NCBI GenBank assembly: GCA_910574255.1
Contig: CAJTAK010000005.1
Location: 85,184 to 149,183, forward strand
Reading direction: 5' to 3'
Length of the DNA stretch: 64,000 bases
Source: Clostridia bacterium
GTDB lineage: Bacteria; Bacillota; Clostridia; Lachnospirales; Lachnospiraceae
Positions 35,737 through 44,000 of the stretch are shown in pieces. Under the pieces are notes generated by a model. It saw nothing but the letters and a program-made list of their open reading frames with translations. It was not told where the DNA came from and did not search any database. Numbering within the stretch: position 1 is the stretch's first letter; each line of letters opens with the position of its first letter. The translations under genes and the position numbers were made by a program.

Positions 35737-36204
35737 ATGAGTAAGGAAGCAGTAAAATTAATTGCGAATAATAAGAAAGCGTATCATGATTATTTTATAG
35801 ATGAGACTTATGAGGCTGGTATTTCTTTGGCGGGTACGGAGGTGAAGTCTATCCGTATGGGGAAATGCAGTGTGAAGGAGTCTTTTATTAAGATGGAGAA
35901 GGGGGAGCTGTATATCTATGGGATGCATATCAGCCCCTATGAGAAGGGGAATATTTTTAATAAGGATCCGCTTCGGGTGCGCAAGCTTTTGATGCATCGG
36001 TATGAGATTAATAAGATTGGCGGTAAGGTGACGGAGAAGGGGTATACGCTGGTGCCGCTTAAGGTTTACTTGAAAGGGAGTTTGGTGAAGGTGGAGATTG
36101 GACTGGCCCGAGGGAAGAAGCTTTATGATAAGAGGCAGGATATTGCTAAGAAGGATCAGCGGAGGGAGGCGGAAAAAGAGTTTAAGGTGAAAAATCTTTA
36201 TTAA
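35737..36204 (+). CDS. smpB: SsrA-binding protein SmpB
   Basis: A 155-residue tmRNA partner for rescue of stalled ribosomes. [54 protein letters not shown] and the basic tail [23 protein letters not shown] are all typical. It sits 41 bp after rnr behind AAAGGAGAA. No ssrA gene is found next to it. Confidence 0.97.
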   Translation: MSKEAVKLIANNKKAYHDYFIDETYEAGISLAGTEVKSIRMGKCSVKESFIKMEKGELYIYGMHISPYEKGNIFNKDPLRVRKLLMHRYEINKIGGKVTEKGYTLVPLKVYLKGSLVKVEIGLARGKKLYDKRQDIAKKDQRREAEKEFKVKNLY

Positions 36205-36215
36205 GTGGGGCGGAC

Positions 36216-36475
36216 GGGGCCAGCCAAAAAACAGGCCAGCCGACATTTCCATATCCTGGCAATAAGGAATCCTCCCACTTGCGTGAGTCCCTCCTTATTA
36301 CAACGTTCGGACGGTTCACGCACACTCCATATGCTCTGAACGTACATTACCCTTGGAGGGTTTCGACAGTTATAAGTTATTAAGGGCAATGTTCGTTCAT
36401 ATCATACGGAGTGTGCATGAACAGCCGGACACTTGATATTGGAAATGCCGGCTGGCCTGTTTTTCGGCTGGCCCC
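36216..36475. mobile_element. 260-bp near-complete palindrome (MITE-like)
   Basis: Terminal inverted repeats of about 40 bp (36216-36255 and 36435-36475, starting GGGGCCAGCC) differ at about four positions. Nested pairs continue inward: GTTCACGCACACTCC with GGAGTGTGCATGAAC, and GAACGTACATTACCCTT with AAGGGCAATGTTCGTTC. Nearly the whole element can therefore fold on itself. It has no coding capacity and lies right after smpB. The outer end resembles sequence after 1603 (TTTCCATATCCTG). Confidence 0.88.
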
Positions 36476-36597
36476 TGTTTGTTGGCTGAATAAGGAGATT
36501 TTTAAATTTTTTTCATATGGGAGAATGGGATGAATGTTATAAAATGTTATGTTTTTGTTAAAAATGATATATTTTGTTAAAAAACGTGAATTTGGGC

Positions 36598-36625
36598 TTG
36601 ATTTCTTATCAGAAAGTATTACAAT
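36598..36625 (+). promoter_or_regulatory. Promoter of metVF
   Basis: TTGATT (36598-36603), a 16-bp spacer and TACAAT (36620-36625), about 90 bp before metV, whose start has AAGGAGAGG. Confidence 0.7.
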
Positions 36626-36713
36626 AGAAATGGAGAGGACAGCTCTTTGCCGGCGTGTCAGTTTTGTCAGTGGGGGATGTCTGTACCAGAAAGGGATATA
36701 AGGAGAGGATACC

Positions 36714-37361
36714 ATGATTATCACACAGAAAAAGCCCATTGAAGAATTGATGGCAATGATTGGGGATGCGAAGAAGATCGCAATCCTTGGCTGTGGCAGT
36801 TGTGCTACGGCTTGCGCCACGGGCGGCGAGAAGGAGATTGGGGAACTCAAGGCTTACTTGGAGTCCAAAGGAAAGACAGTGGTAGCTGCCGGAATGGCGG
36901 ATTACTGCTGTATGAACATGGGAGTGAAGACTGCCATGAAGAAGCTGAATGCAGCAGAGCCGGATGCAGTTGTCTGTATGTCCTGCGGTGACGGTGTGCA
37001 GGTGGCGGCGAATCATGCCAAGGCGCCGGTTTATCCGTCAAATAACACGATGTTTTTAGGAGAAGCTGTGCGGTTTGGTCTTTTTGAGGAAGCCTGTCAT
37101 CTCTGCGGAGACTGTATGCTGGGAAGTACGGGAGGTATCTGTCCGATTTCCAGATGTGCCAAGTCCCTGGTAAACGGACCCTGCGGCGGACAGAAGAACG
37201 GCAAGTGTGAGGTGAATCCGGAGAATGATTGTGCATGGATTCTGATTTACAAGCGTCTGGAATCTCTGGGAATGCTGGATAAGCTGGCTAAGAGACGTGA
37301 TGATAAAGGATATGAGAAGGTTTCATATCCCAGAACGATTAATATTAGGGGGAACAAGTAA
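36714..37361 (+). CDS. metV: MetV, partner of methylene-THF reductase
   Basis: A 215-residue cysteine-rich protein (GCGSCATACATGG, DYCCMN, CMSCGDGVQV, CHLCGDCMLGSTGGICPISRCAKSLVNGPCGG), the zinc- and cluster-binding MetV found with MetF in acetogens. MetVF reduces methylene-THF to methyl-THF in the methyl branch of the Wood-Ljungdahl pathway. Its stop overlaps the metF start (TAATG), so the two are coupled. Confidence 0.92.
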   Translation: MIITQKKPIEELMAMIGDAKKIAILGCGSCATACATGGEKEIGELKAYLESKGKTVVAAGMADYCCMNMGVKTAMKKLNAAEPDAVVCMSCGDGVQVAANHAKAPVYPSNNTMFLGEAVRFGLFEEACHLCGDCMLGSTGGICPISRCAKSLVNGPCGGQKNGKCEVNPENDCAWILIYKRLESLGMLDKLAKRRDDKGYEKVSYPRTINIRGNK

Positions 37362-38287
37362 TGGGAATGTTAGAGAAAGCGCTGGAAGGCGGAAAATTTG
37401 GTGTAACCGTTGAGATGGCTCCTCCCAAGGGATATGATTTTACTGAACAGATGGAAGCGGCGGAACTTCTGAAAGGCAAGGTACATGGCGTCAATGTAAC
37501 TGATATGCAGTCTGCCTGTCTGAAGGCTTCTTCCCTGGGACTCTGCATTAAGCTGAAGGAAGCAGGATTGGAGCCGATTATCCAGGTGACAGGCCGTGAC
37601 CGCAGCCGTATGGGAATTATGGGCGATATGCTTTCTGCGGCGGCTTTTGGAATTGATACAATGCTGGCTTTGACGGGAGATCATCCTATTGTAGGTGACT
37701 GTAATCAGTCTAAGCCGGTATATGATTTGGATTCTGTAGGTATTCTTCACATGCTGTCTGTGATGGAAGCGACCGGAACAGACTGCGGCGGAAATGAGCT
37801 GCAGGGCGGTGCGCCGGAGTTCTATAAGGGTGCGGCAGTAACCCCGGTTTACGAGCCCCTGTTCCTGCAGATTAATAAGCTTCGCCAGAAGGTAGAGGCT
37901 GGAGCGCGTTATATTCAGACCCAGGGTATTTTTGATCTGGAAAGCTTTAAGCGTTTTATGGATGAAGTGGACAAGGCGAATATTAAGACGCATATTATGG
38001 CCGGCATCATTCCTTTGAAGGCAGCAGGAATGGCTAAGTACATGAATGAGAACGTGCCGGGAATCGCAGTTCCTCAGGAGATGATTGACCGTCTGGCTGC
38101 TGCAGCGGCAGAGGGCAAGGAGAAGGGCGTTAAGGGCCTGCCCACACAGCTTGGCATTGAGATGGCGGCTGAGATGATTGCCAAGATTAAAGACGAAGGT
38201 CTCTGTGACGGTGTACATATTATGGCCATTGGTGCGGAGAAGAATGTTCCGAAGATTCTGGAGAAGGCTGGGATTACGATAGAGTAG
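37361..38287 (+). CDS. metF: 5,10-methylenetetrahydrofolate reductase
   Basis: A 308-residue TIM-barrel flavoenzyme. FGVTVEMAPPKGYDF at the start (catalytic Glu region), QVTGRDRSRMGIMGDMLSA, LALTGDHP, YIQTQGIFDLESFKRFMDEV and HIMAGIIPLKAAGMAKYMNENVPGIAVP are typical of acetogen MetF. It supplies methyl-THF for the acetyl-CoA synthase reaction of AcsB. It overlaps metV by one base; a hairpin follows the stop. Confidence 0.95.
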   Translation: MGMLEKALEGGKFGVTVEMAPPKGYDFTEQMEAAELLKGKVHGVNVTDMQSACLKASSLGLCIKLKEAGLEPIIQVTGRDRSRMGIMGDMLSAAAFGIDTMLALTGDHPIVGDCNQSKPVYDLDSVGILHMLSVMEATGTDCGGNELQGGAPEFYKGAAVTPVYEPLFLQINKLRQKVEAGARYIQTQGIFDLESFKRFMDEVDKANIKTHIMAGIIPLKAAGMAKYMNENVPGIAVPQEMIDRLAAAAAEGKEKGVKGLPTQLGIEMAAEMIAKIKDEGLCDGVHIMAIGAEKNVPKILEKAGITIE

Positions 38288-38342
38288 AGGCTTGCATTTT
38301 TTTGCAGAGCTTGTTATGAAGATAGTATCAACAAAACAAATG

Positions 38343-38385
38343 GGCTGTTGCCAGAGAGAATTAATTCTTCTCTTTGGTGACAGCC
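38343..38385 (+). terminator. Hairpin after metF
   Basis: GGCTGTTGCCAGAGAGAA pairs imperfectly with TTCTCTTTGGTGACAGCC around TTAATTC. No T-run is present, so the strength is uncertain. Confidence 0.5.
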
Positions 38386-38407
38386 TGTTACCTTGATGAT
38401 TACAGTT

Positions 38408-38451
38408 AAAAAGGTGTAAAGTCCTTCATATTTCGACAGACCTTACACCTT
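38408..38451 (-). terminator. Terminator of the small minus-strand gene
   Basis: On the minus strand AAGGTGTAAGGTC pairs with GACTTTACACCTT and is followed by TTT. It lies 25 bp past the stop of the 54-codon gene and supports that gene being real. Confidence 0.8.
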
Positions 38452-38475
38452 GTTCTGTGTAACAGTTATACAATT

Positions 38476-38640
38476 TTATAAATCCAGATCAGTTGTTACA
38501 ATACCGAATGATTCAAGCTTCGCTTTTAATATTTTTAATTGATAATCAAGTTCTTTTTCGGTATCATTTGCCTTTTTAATACGCTGCAAATTGGTATAAT
38601 TATCAATTAAATTATTGATCATTTCCTTATCACTTGGCAT
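38476..38640 (-). CDS. 54-residue hypothetical coiled-coil protein
   Basis: The minus strand encodes MPSDKEMINNLIDNYTNLQ, continuing IKKANDTEKELDYQLKILKA and ending GIVTTDLDL. It has a good AGGTGA binding site upstream and a strong terminator downstream. The helix is amphipathic with heptad-like leucines and isoleucines, suggesting a short coiled coil. No family is recognised. It is divergent from the TPR gene at 38837, with about 200 bp between. Confidence 0.6.
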   Translation of the reverse strand: MPSDKEMINNLIDNYTNLQRIKKANDTEKELDYQLKILKAKLESFGIVTTDLDL

Positions 38641-38836
38641 ATAATCACCTGCTTCCTATAATTGTGTATTGTATTATTGTGCTATAAATAGTATAGCATA
38701 AATGAGGCAGGAAGTCCATTCATTTAAGATATATGCGTACATTTTCAAGCAACAGTTGAATTGCTTGGCAGCAGCCAAATTAGAAATAAGAAAATTAACA
38801 GTATACAAAAGCTGACGTCCAGCTCGGGAGGCAGAT

Positions 38837-40672
38837 ATGTTAGGTTCAGTAGGAGTATTTTTATCACAGACCTTTGGCAAGCAATTCTTTTTACAGTATT
38901 TTTTTTCCAAGGGTTTGGACAAATTCGGGAATACCGTAGGGAAAAAGCTTTCAAAAGCCGGGCTTAAGGAGCTTTTTGAGGAAACCTACAAGTGTTTATG
39001 TGAGGAAAATGGCTGGGAATATGATATTGATGCAGTTTACAATTCCCTGCAAAAGAACAGACTTGGCATAGACAAGTTAAACGATATAGTGTACATAAAT
39101 AACTTTTTATGCGAAATATTAGGAAAAGACTATCAGGAATATTATGACATAGATATAGCAGAACAGTGGTATCAATGCCTGCGCAGGTGCATGCTGGAGC
39201 CAAAGTTTGAAAAGCTTCGGGAGACCTTTCAATTTAAGAAGATAGAGAACCTGGAAGAAAAATTTGACAATTATACAGCAAGTGAAGAAGCCTGGAGAAA
39301 AAGGGAAGCTGAGGAAAAAAAGGAAAAGAAAGCGCTCAAACAGAAAAAGGCACAGGAATTTCAGCAGAAATTAGAATTTGAACTGGCGGATAAAGCACTG
39401 GATGCCGGAGAATATGAAAAGGCGATAGAAGGATTCCGGAAGGTAAGCATATGGAATACAGATGATCAGATAAAATATATGTGCATTTACAATGAGGCTT
39501 ACTGCTACGCTGAGCTGGCGGGGGATGCAGAAGGTTATCAGAAAGCCATCCGATTCTTTCAGAAAGCAGAAAAACTGTCAGATCCTTCCAGGGATGATGT
39601 GGTACTGCTGTATCGGAATATTGCATTGTTGTTTATTTATCTGGGCGAGGAACAGAACAAAGTTCTTAACTATAAAAAAGCCAATGAATATCTGGAAAAG
39701 ATTTTACAATGTGCAGGGGAAGAGGATGAATATTATGTCATTGATGTGATTCTGCATATAGCAAGAAATTACATGGATATGTGTGATGAGCTTCCCTTCG
39801 ACGAGGTAAGAGACAGCCTGCATCTTGCACTGAATCTGATGATGGAAGTATACATGGTGAGCGGAGACGTACTCAGTGAAGAGCACGCATATATATTACT
39901 GCATAATATGGGAAGAGTACTTTTCCATCTTGCGGAGAAAGAAGAGCAGCCGCAGCTTCTTAAGCAGGCCAGAGAACTGTACAGAGAAGTTCTGAAGATG
40001 AACCTTATAAAAAAGGACAATGAGCGTCTGGCCAGGGTGAATCTGAATATGGGAATGGCGTACCAGTGTGATGCTTCCGAAGAAATAGAGAACTTAAACA
40101 AGGCACTGGCCTATTATCAGACAGCCCTTGACCTTTATCAGAGTTCTGAAAAGAAAAGCGCCTGGAATGCATGGAATGTGTGTCTGAATATAGCAGAGGC
40201 ATGCGGCAGGCTGTATGTGCTGACAAAGGAGAAAAAGTGGTTTGAGAAGGCAGAGAAGCAGCTGCAGGGTATTGCCGATAAGGTGAATGCCGCGCCTGGC
40301 AATTCTCTCTATCTCAGGGTCAACCTGTCTTTGATGAAGTTATATAACAACCGGCTTGCATATACAGAGGATGAAGCAGAAAGAGAATATTACCTGGAAA
40401 ATGCAGAGGCTCTCAGCCGCAAAATAGATGTAATTTTGGAAACGGCAGATTATAAAAAGTATCAATATACCTATCAAATATTGAAAGCAAGGCTCAAACT
40501 ATACAGGATAGATGAGACAGCAGATGTTCAAATGCTTGTGGATGAGAAGGAAGGATTGAAAAAGCTAAAAGATGCCCTCAGAGACGGCAATGAGCATCTG
40601 TATCAGGCGGCAGAGGAAGTAGTGGAGGATTATGAGACAGCGATTGGCTGGGTTAGAGAACGCAATAGATGA
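38837..40672 (+). CDS. TPR-repeat protein with N-terminal helical domain
   Basis: A 611-residue protein. Residues 1-135 are helical and begin hydrophobic (LGSVGVFLSQTFGKQFFLQYFFSKGLDKF), continuing LFEETYKCLCEENGWEYDIDAVYNSL and a FLCEILG...AEQWYQCLRRCM block that resembles N-terminal domains of NACHT/TPR signalling proteins. A charged coiled coil (about 155-175) is followed by TPR-like repeats to about residue 530 (ADKALDAGEYEKAIEGFRKV, NLNMGMAYQCDASEEIENLNKALAYYQTALDLY). GGGAGG precedes the ATG. No enzymatic motif is seen; a regulatory or defence role is only a guess. Confidence 0.75.
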   Translation: MLGSVGVFLSQTFGKQFFLQYFFSKGLDKFGNTVGKKLSKAGLKELFEETYKCLCEENGWEYDIDAVYNSLQKNRLGIDKLNDIVYINNFLCEILGKDYQEYYDIDIAEQWYQCLRRCMLEPKFEKLRETFQFKKIENLEEKFDNYTASEEAWRKREAEEKKEKKALKQKKAQEFQQKLEFELADKALDAGEYEKAIEGFRKVSIWNTDDQIKYMCIYNEAYCYAELAGDAEGYQKAIRFFQKAEKLSDPSRDDVVLLYRNIALLFIYLGEEQNKVLNYKKANEYLEKILQCAGEEDEYYVIDVILHIARNYMDMCDELPFDEVRDSLHLALNLMMEVYMVSGDVLSEEHAYILLHNMGRVLFHLAEKEEQPQLLKQARELYREVLKMNLIKKDNERLARVNLNMGMAYQCDASEEIENLNKALAYYQTALDLYQSSEKKSAWNAWNVCLNIAEACGRLYVLTKEKKWFEKAEKQLQGIADKVNAAPGNSLYLRVNLSLMKLYNNRLAYTEDEAEREYYLENAEALSRKIDVILETADYKKYQYTYQILKARLKLYRIDETADVQMLVDEKEGLKKLKDALRDGNEHLYQAAEEVVEDYETAIGWVRERNR

Positions 40673-40838
40673 GGGGTTATATAAATATGTAACAAATTTT
40701 TTTGCTTGAAAGTATAATAATTATGAAGATATCTGCCGATATACGTTATAGAAGTGGATATTTTTACGAAAAGAGTGTAGAAGCATATTCAGAACGCTGT
40801 TTTTACAAAAATATTCTTGAAAGCATTAAAAAGATCTA

Positions 40839-40876
40839 TTTCGACGCTTCCATTTCGACAAATTTTTTGATAGAAT
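40839..40876 (+). promoter_or_regulatory. Possible Spo0A-like boxes and promoter
   Basis: TTTCGACG (40839) and TTTCGACA (40853), 14 bp apart, match the reverse of the Spo0A box (TGTCGAA). A -10-like TAGAAT lies at 40871-40876. No good -35 is visible, as in some activated promoters. Weak evidence. Confidence 0.3.
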
Positions 40877-40946
40877 GAGAATAGTTGTAATAGATAGCCG
40901 GCGATTCCTAAATTAAGGAAAGAAATTGTTCGGTTAGGAATATCGA

Positions 40947-41025
40947 AGCACATGCTTGGAATAGGTATACCATAGAGGGAAGAGACCGTTCGTCTTAAAG
41001 CGAAGCAGACTATGGTGTGCTTTTT
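40947..41025 (+). promoter_or_regulatory. Structured leader with terminator-like end before the surface protein
   Basis: Nested stems AGCACA / TGTGCT, ACCATAG / CTATGGT and TTCG / CGAA enclose GAGGGAAGAGACC, and the outer stem runs into TTTTTG, ending 45 bp before the ATG. This looks like an attenuator or an unrecognised structured RNA element. The rest of the 400-bp gap upstream is AT-rich with no gene. Confidence 0.55.
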
Positions 41026-41069
41026 GAGTGTACAATAGTGCCCGATACATAAAAGGAGTGAATGGATTC

Positions 41070-44000
41070 ATGAGTAAATGGGGAAAATGGTTGAAACGAT
41101 CCACATTGATGTTGCTGGGGGCTGTCGTGATCAGCAGCTCGGCGGGTATCTCTGCTTTGGCGGCAGATGCGTCTAAGCCGGAGGAACCAGTGGAAAGCAC
41201 GGAGTCTGCTGGTAATGAGGCGGATGCGGGAAACACTGAGAGCAGTGAGTCTAAAACAGACACAACGCTCATCATTACTAATTTTGCTTCTTTAGATCAA
41301 GATATACGGCTCCAGGAATTGGAAGAAGGAGAAGAACCGAACCTTCCGGATAAATTGGATGTAACAGTTGCGATCAAAGAAAATAAAGAAGGCGAAGCAA
41401 CGACTACTGCAGGAGCAGGTATATCAAATGTAGTTATGACCGTAGGTGAAGTTACTCAGCTTCCGAAAGGTAATACCACGATTAGCGGCCTGACATGGGA
41501 TATGGTGTCTACTTCTCAAACAAATGACCGTATCACAGATACCTATGTGCCGGTAATGCCAGCGGCAGATGAGTATGGGAACAATCTGGTACTTATGAAC
41601 ACTATGACACAGGTGCCGGTGATTCAGACTACAAGAAGTGTTGTACAAAATGACCAAGATAATACTGCGAATGATACTGGTAGTGCAGGAAGTGAAAATG
41701 ATATTGTAACTTATGCAGATCCGCCTGATGGAAAACCGGTGCTTGTTAATTATGGAATATATGCGATCGGGCCGGAAAATGGTATAATATGGTCTTCAAT
41801 TAGCAAGCGTATACAAATTACAACACCAGGAAAGTATCGTATTACAGGTACTTTAACGGATATACCTCTGGATCTCCAATCAACAAATGAACTTATTGAA
41901 TTAATGCAGCCTGGTACCTATGAAATTATTCTAACAGATTTGAATATTGATATTAGTGATAAGGGATATGGTACTATTTTTTCTATTCCATCAGGCGCAA
42001 CTGTAAATTTGTCAACGGTGGCTACTGACGTAAATGAAGTAAATTTGACGAATTCTGTTGGAGGATTTGATAGAGTCATTAAAAATGAAGGGATATTAAA
42101 TATCAATAAAGATGTTAAAATGACCTGTACAGGTGAATTTGAAAATATAGGAACTATGTCAATGAAGGGGGCAAGTGAGATTATCAATAACGGCCCATTT
42201 ACAAATAGTGGGACAATGACAATATTAGAATCTAGCAAATTAGGGACCTTGGATTTTGCCAATGATGGAAAAATTGAGATTGGAGGAAAGTGGGAAGGTA
42301 ATAGTTCAAATGTAAGTACTTTGACTGCACAAGGTAGATTTAAAAATGGTAGTGGAAAGACTGTTGTAATTAGCGAGGGCGGTTTGTATGTCAATGAAGG
42401 GACTGTTATAAAAGATGACAAGACGAAGGATTGGCTGATTGACAACAGTGGAACAATAGAGTTGCTTAATGGAGGTAGTGCGGAAGCAAGGGATATTATA
42501 AACAGAAGTGGTGGAATTATATCTGTTACAGGACAAAATAGTAGCTTGAAGGCTGATAAAGACGGGCAGGTGGGAATTTTAACAAATGAAGGAGAAGTGT
42601 CAATTGATGATGGGGCAAAAGCGCAGGTAGGGATGCTTCAGAATAAAAATAAGTTAATTATAGGAAGTAGCTCAGAGAGTTCTGGTGCAGTAACAATTAA
42701 GCGTTCTCCAAAACCGGACGATCCGGATAATTACAATTTAAATACAGGAACAATTGTAATTGAATCTGGAAGTGTTTTGGAAAAAGAAGATACGGCTAAT
42801 GTGACACTTACAAATGACGGCTCCTTAACAATTAAAAATAAAAATTGTTTAGGAACGGGCAATAGGCAAATTAATCTGGCAGGGGGAGGCGAGTTTATTC
42901 TTGCCGGGCTCAGTGCGGATATGTTGCATGTCCCTGCAGGATATGAGCTTGCATATAATGGTGAGGTCCGTACGCAGGATGTAGCTGGTAATACGCGTAC
43001 AGTTGACAGCACAGTAGAGGTAGATGATACGGAAGATTCAGGCGACACGAGTGATACAGATGTTACAGACAGTACAAAAGGTGTAGTTACGATTGACAAA
43101 GAATGGCCTTATTCTTTAAATGAAGATATTAAATTTGAAATCAAGGTAATTGCAAAGCTTACAGAGATTAGCCTGTTTAGGGAAGGGAAGTCTGAGGAGT
43201 CAACTGGAGACAATTGGAAACCAGGGATAGAGGATGCGGATCCTGTTCCGGGTAATACTACTCATACAGCCATTATGGATGAAATCAGAGATCCGGGAGA
43301 TTATACACTTGTTTATACAGATACAAAAACCGGTGAGACGGCTTCTGTTGGATTTACAATGACACCATGGAGTATGACTATTAATACAGACAGAGGCGAT
43401 GATGAGACAGCAAAAGGGATATATGGAGCTGATAAGTCTGCAGTATATGAAAACAAGGAGCGCATTACAGGTAAAGTTCAGGTTGCCATATTTAATGAGA
43501 AGGCTGCTAAAGGCGGCAAAACAAATGGAACAGTAACATTGTACTGGAATGCTGTTGATGCAAAAAATCTTGATGATGACACTATAAAGAAAATAAAACC
43601 TCTTACAATAGAACTCGATGACAGAGGGGTAGGCACAGTACCCTTTACAATTGAGACGGCGGACCAAGATTATATTTTACCGCCGCAGCTTGATGAAAGT
43701 AATCCGGCTTCATGGGATAATGAGGATTGGGCGTATAATCATCCTTACTGTCTGACCGGAGTATATGAGACGGCGGGAGGAAAGGTATATTATTCCGGCA
43801 GTCCTGCGACGGATTCTCATCATGTGACGGCTGGCGTTAGTAAGAACTTGGAAGGTTGGTATGCAGATAAAAAATTAATTATTATAAGACGTATATCCAC
43901 TATTAATTTTACTAGTGATTATTATAGTCTGCCCCATATTTACGATGGCGAGCCTTTACAGATGCCGGTAAAACTCAAAGATGTTATGATTGGAAATACC

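Noticed and set aside
36205..36713. tmRNA (ssrA) expected after smpB.
   Set aside because: No tRNA-like ends or tag reading frame were found; the interval is filled by the palindromic element and the metV promoter.
40947..41025. Cyclic-di-GMP riboswitch before the surface protein.
   Set aside because: The conserved GEMM core sequences and tetraloop-receptor pattern are absent; only generic stems and a T-rich end are visible.
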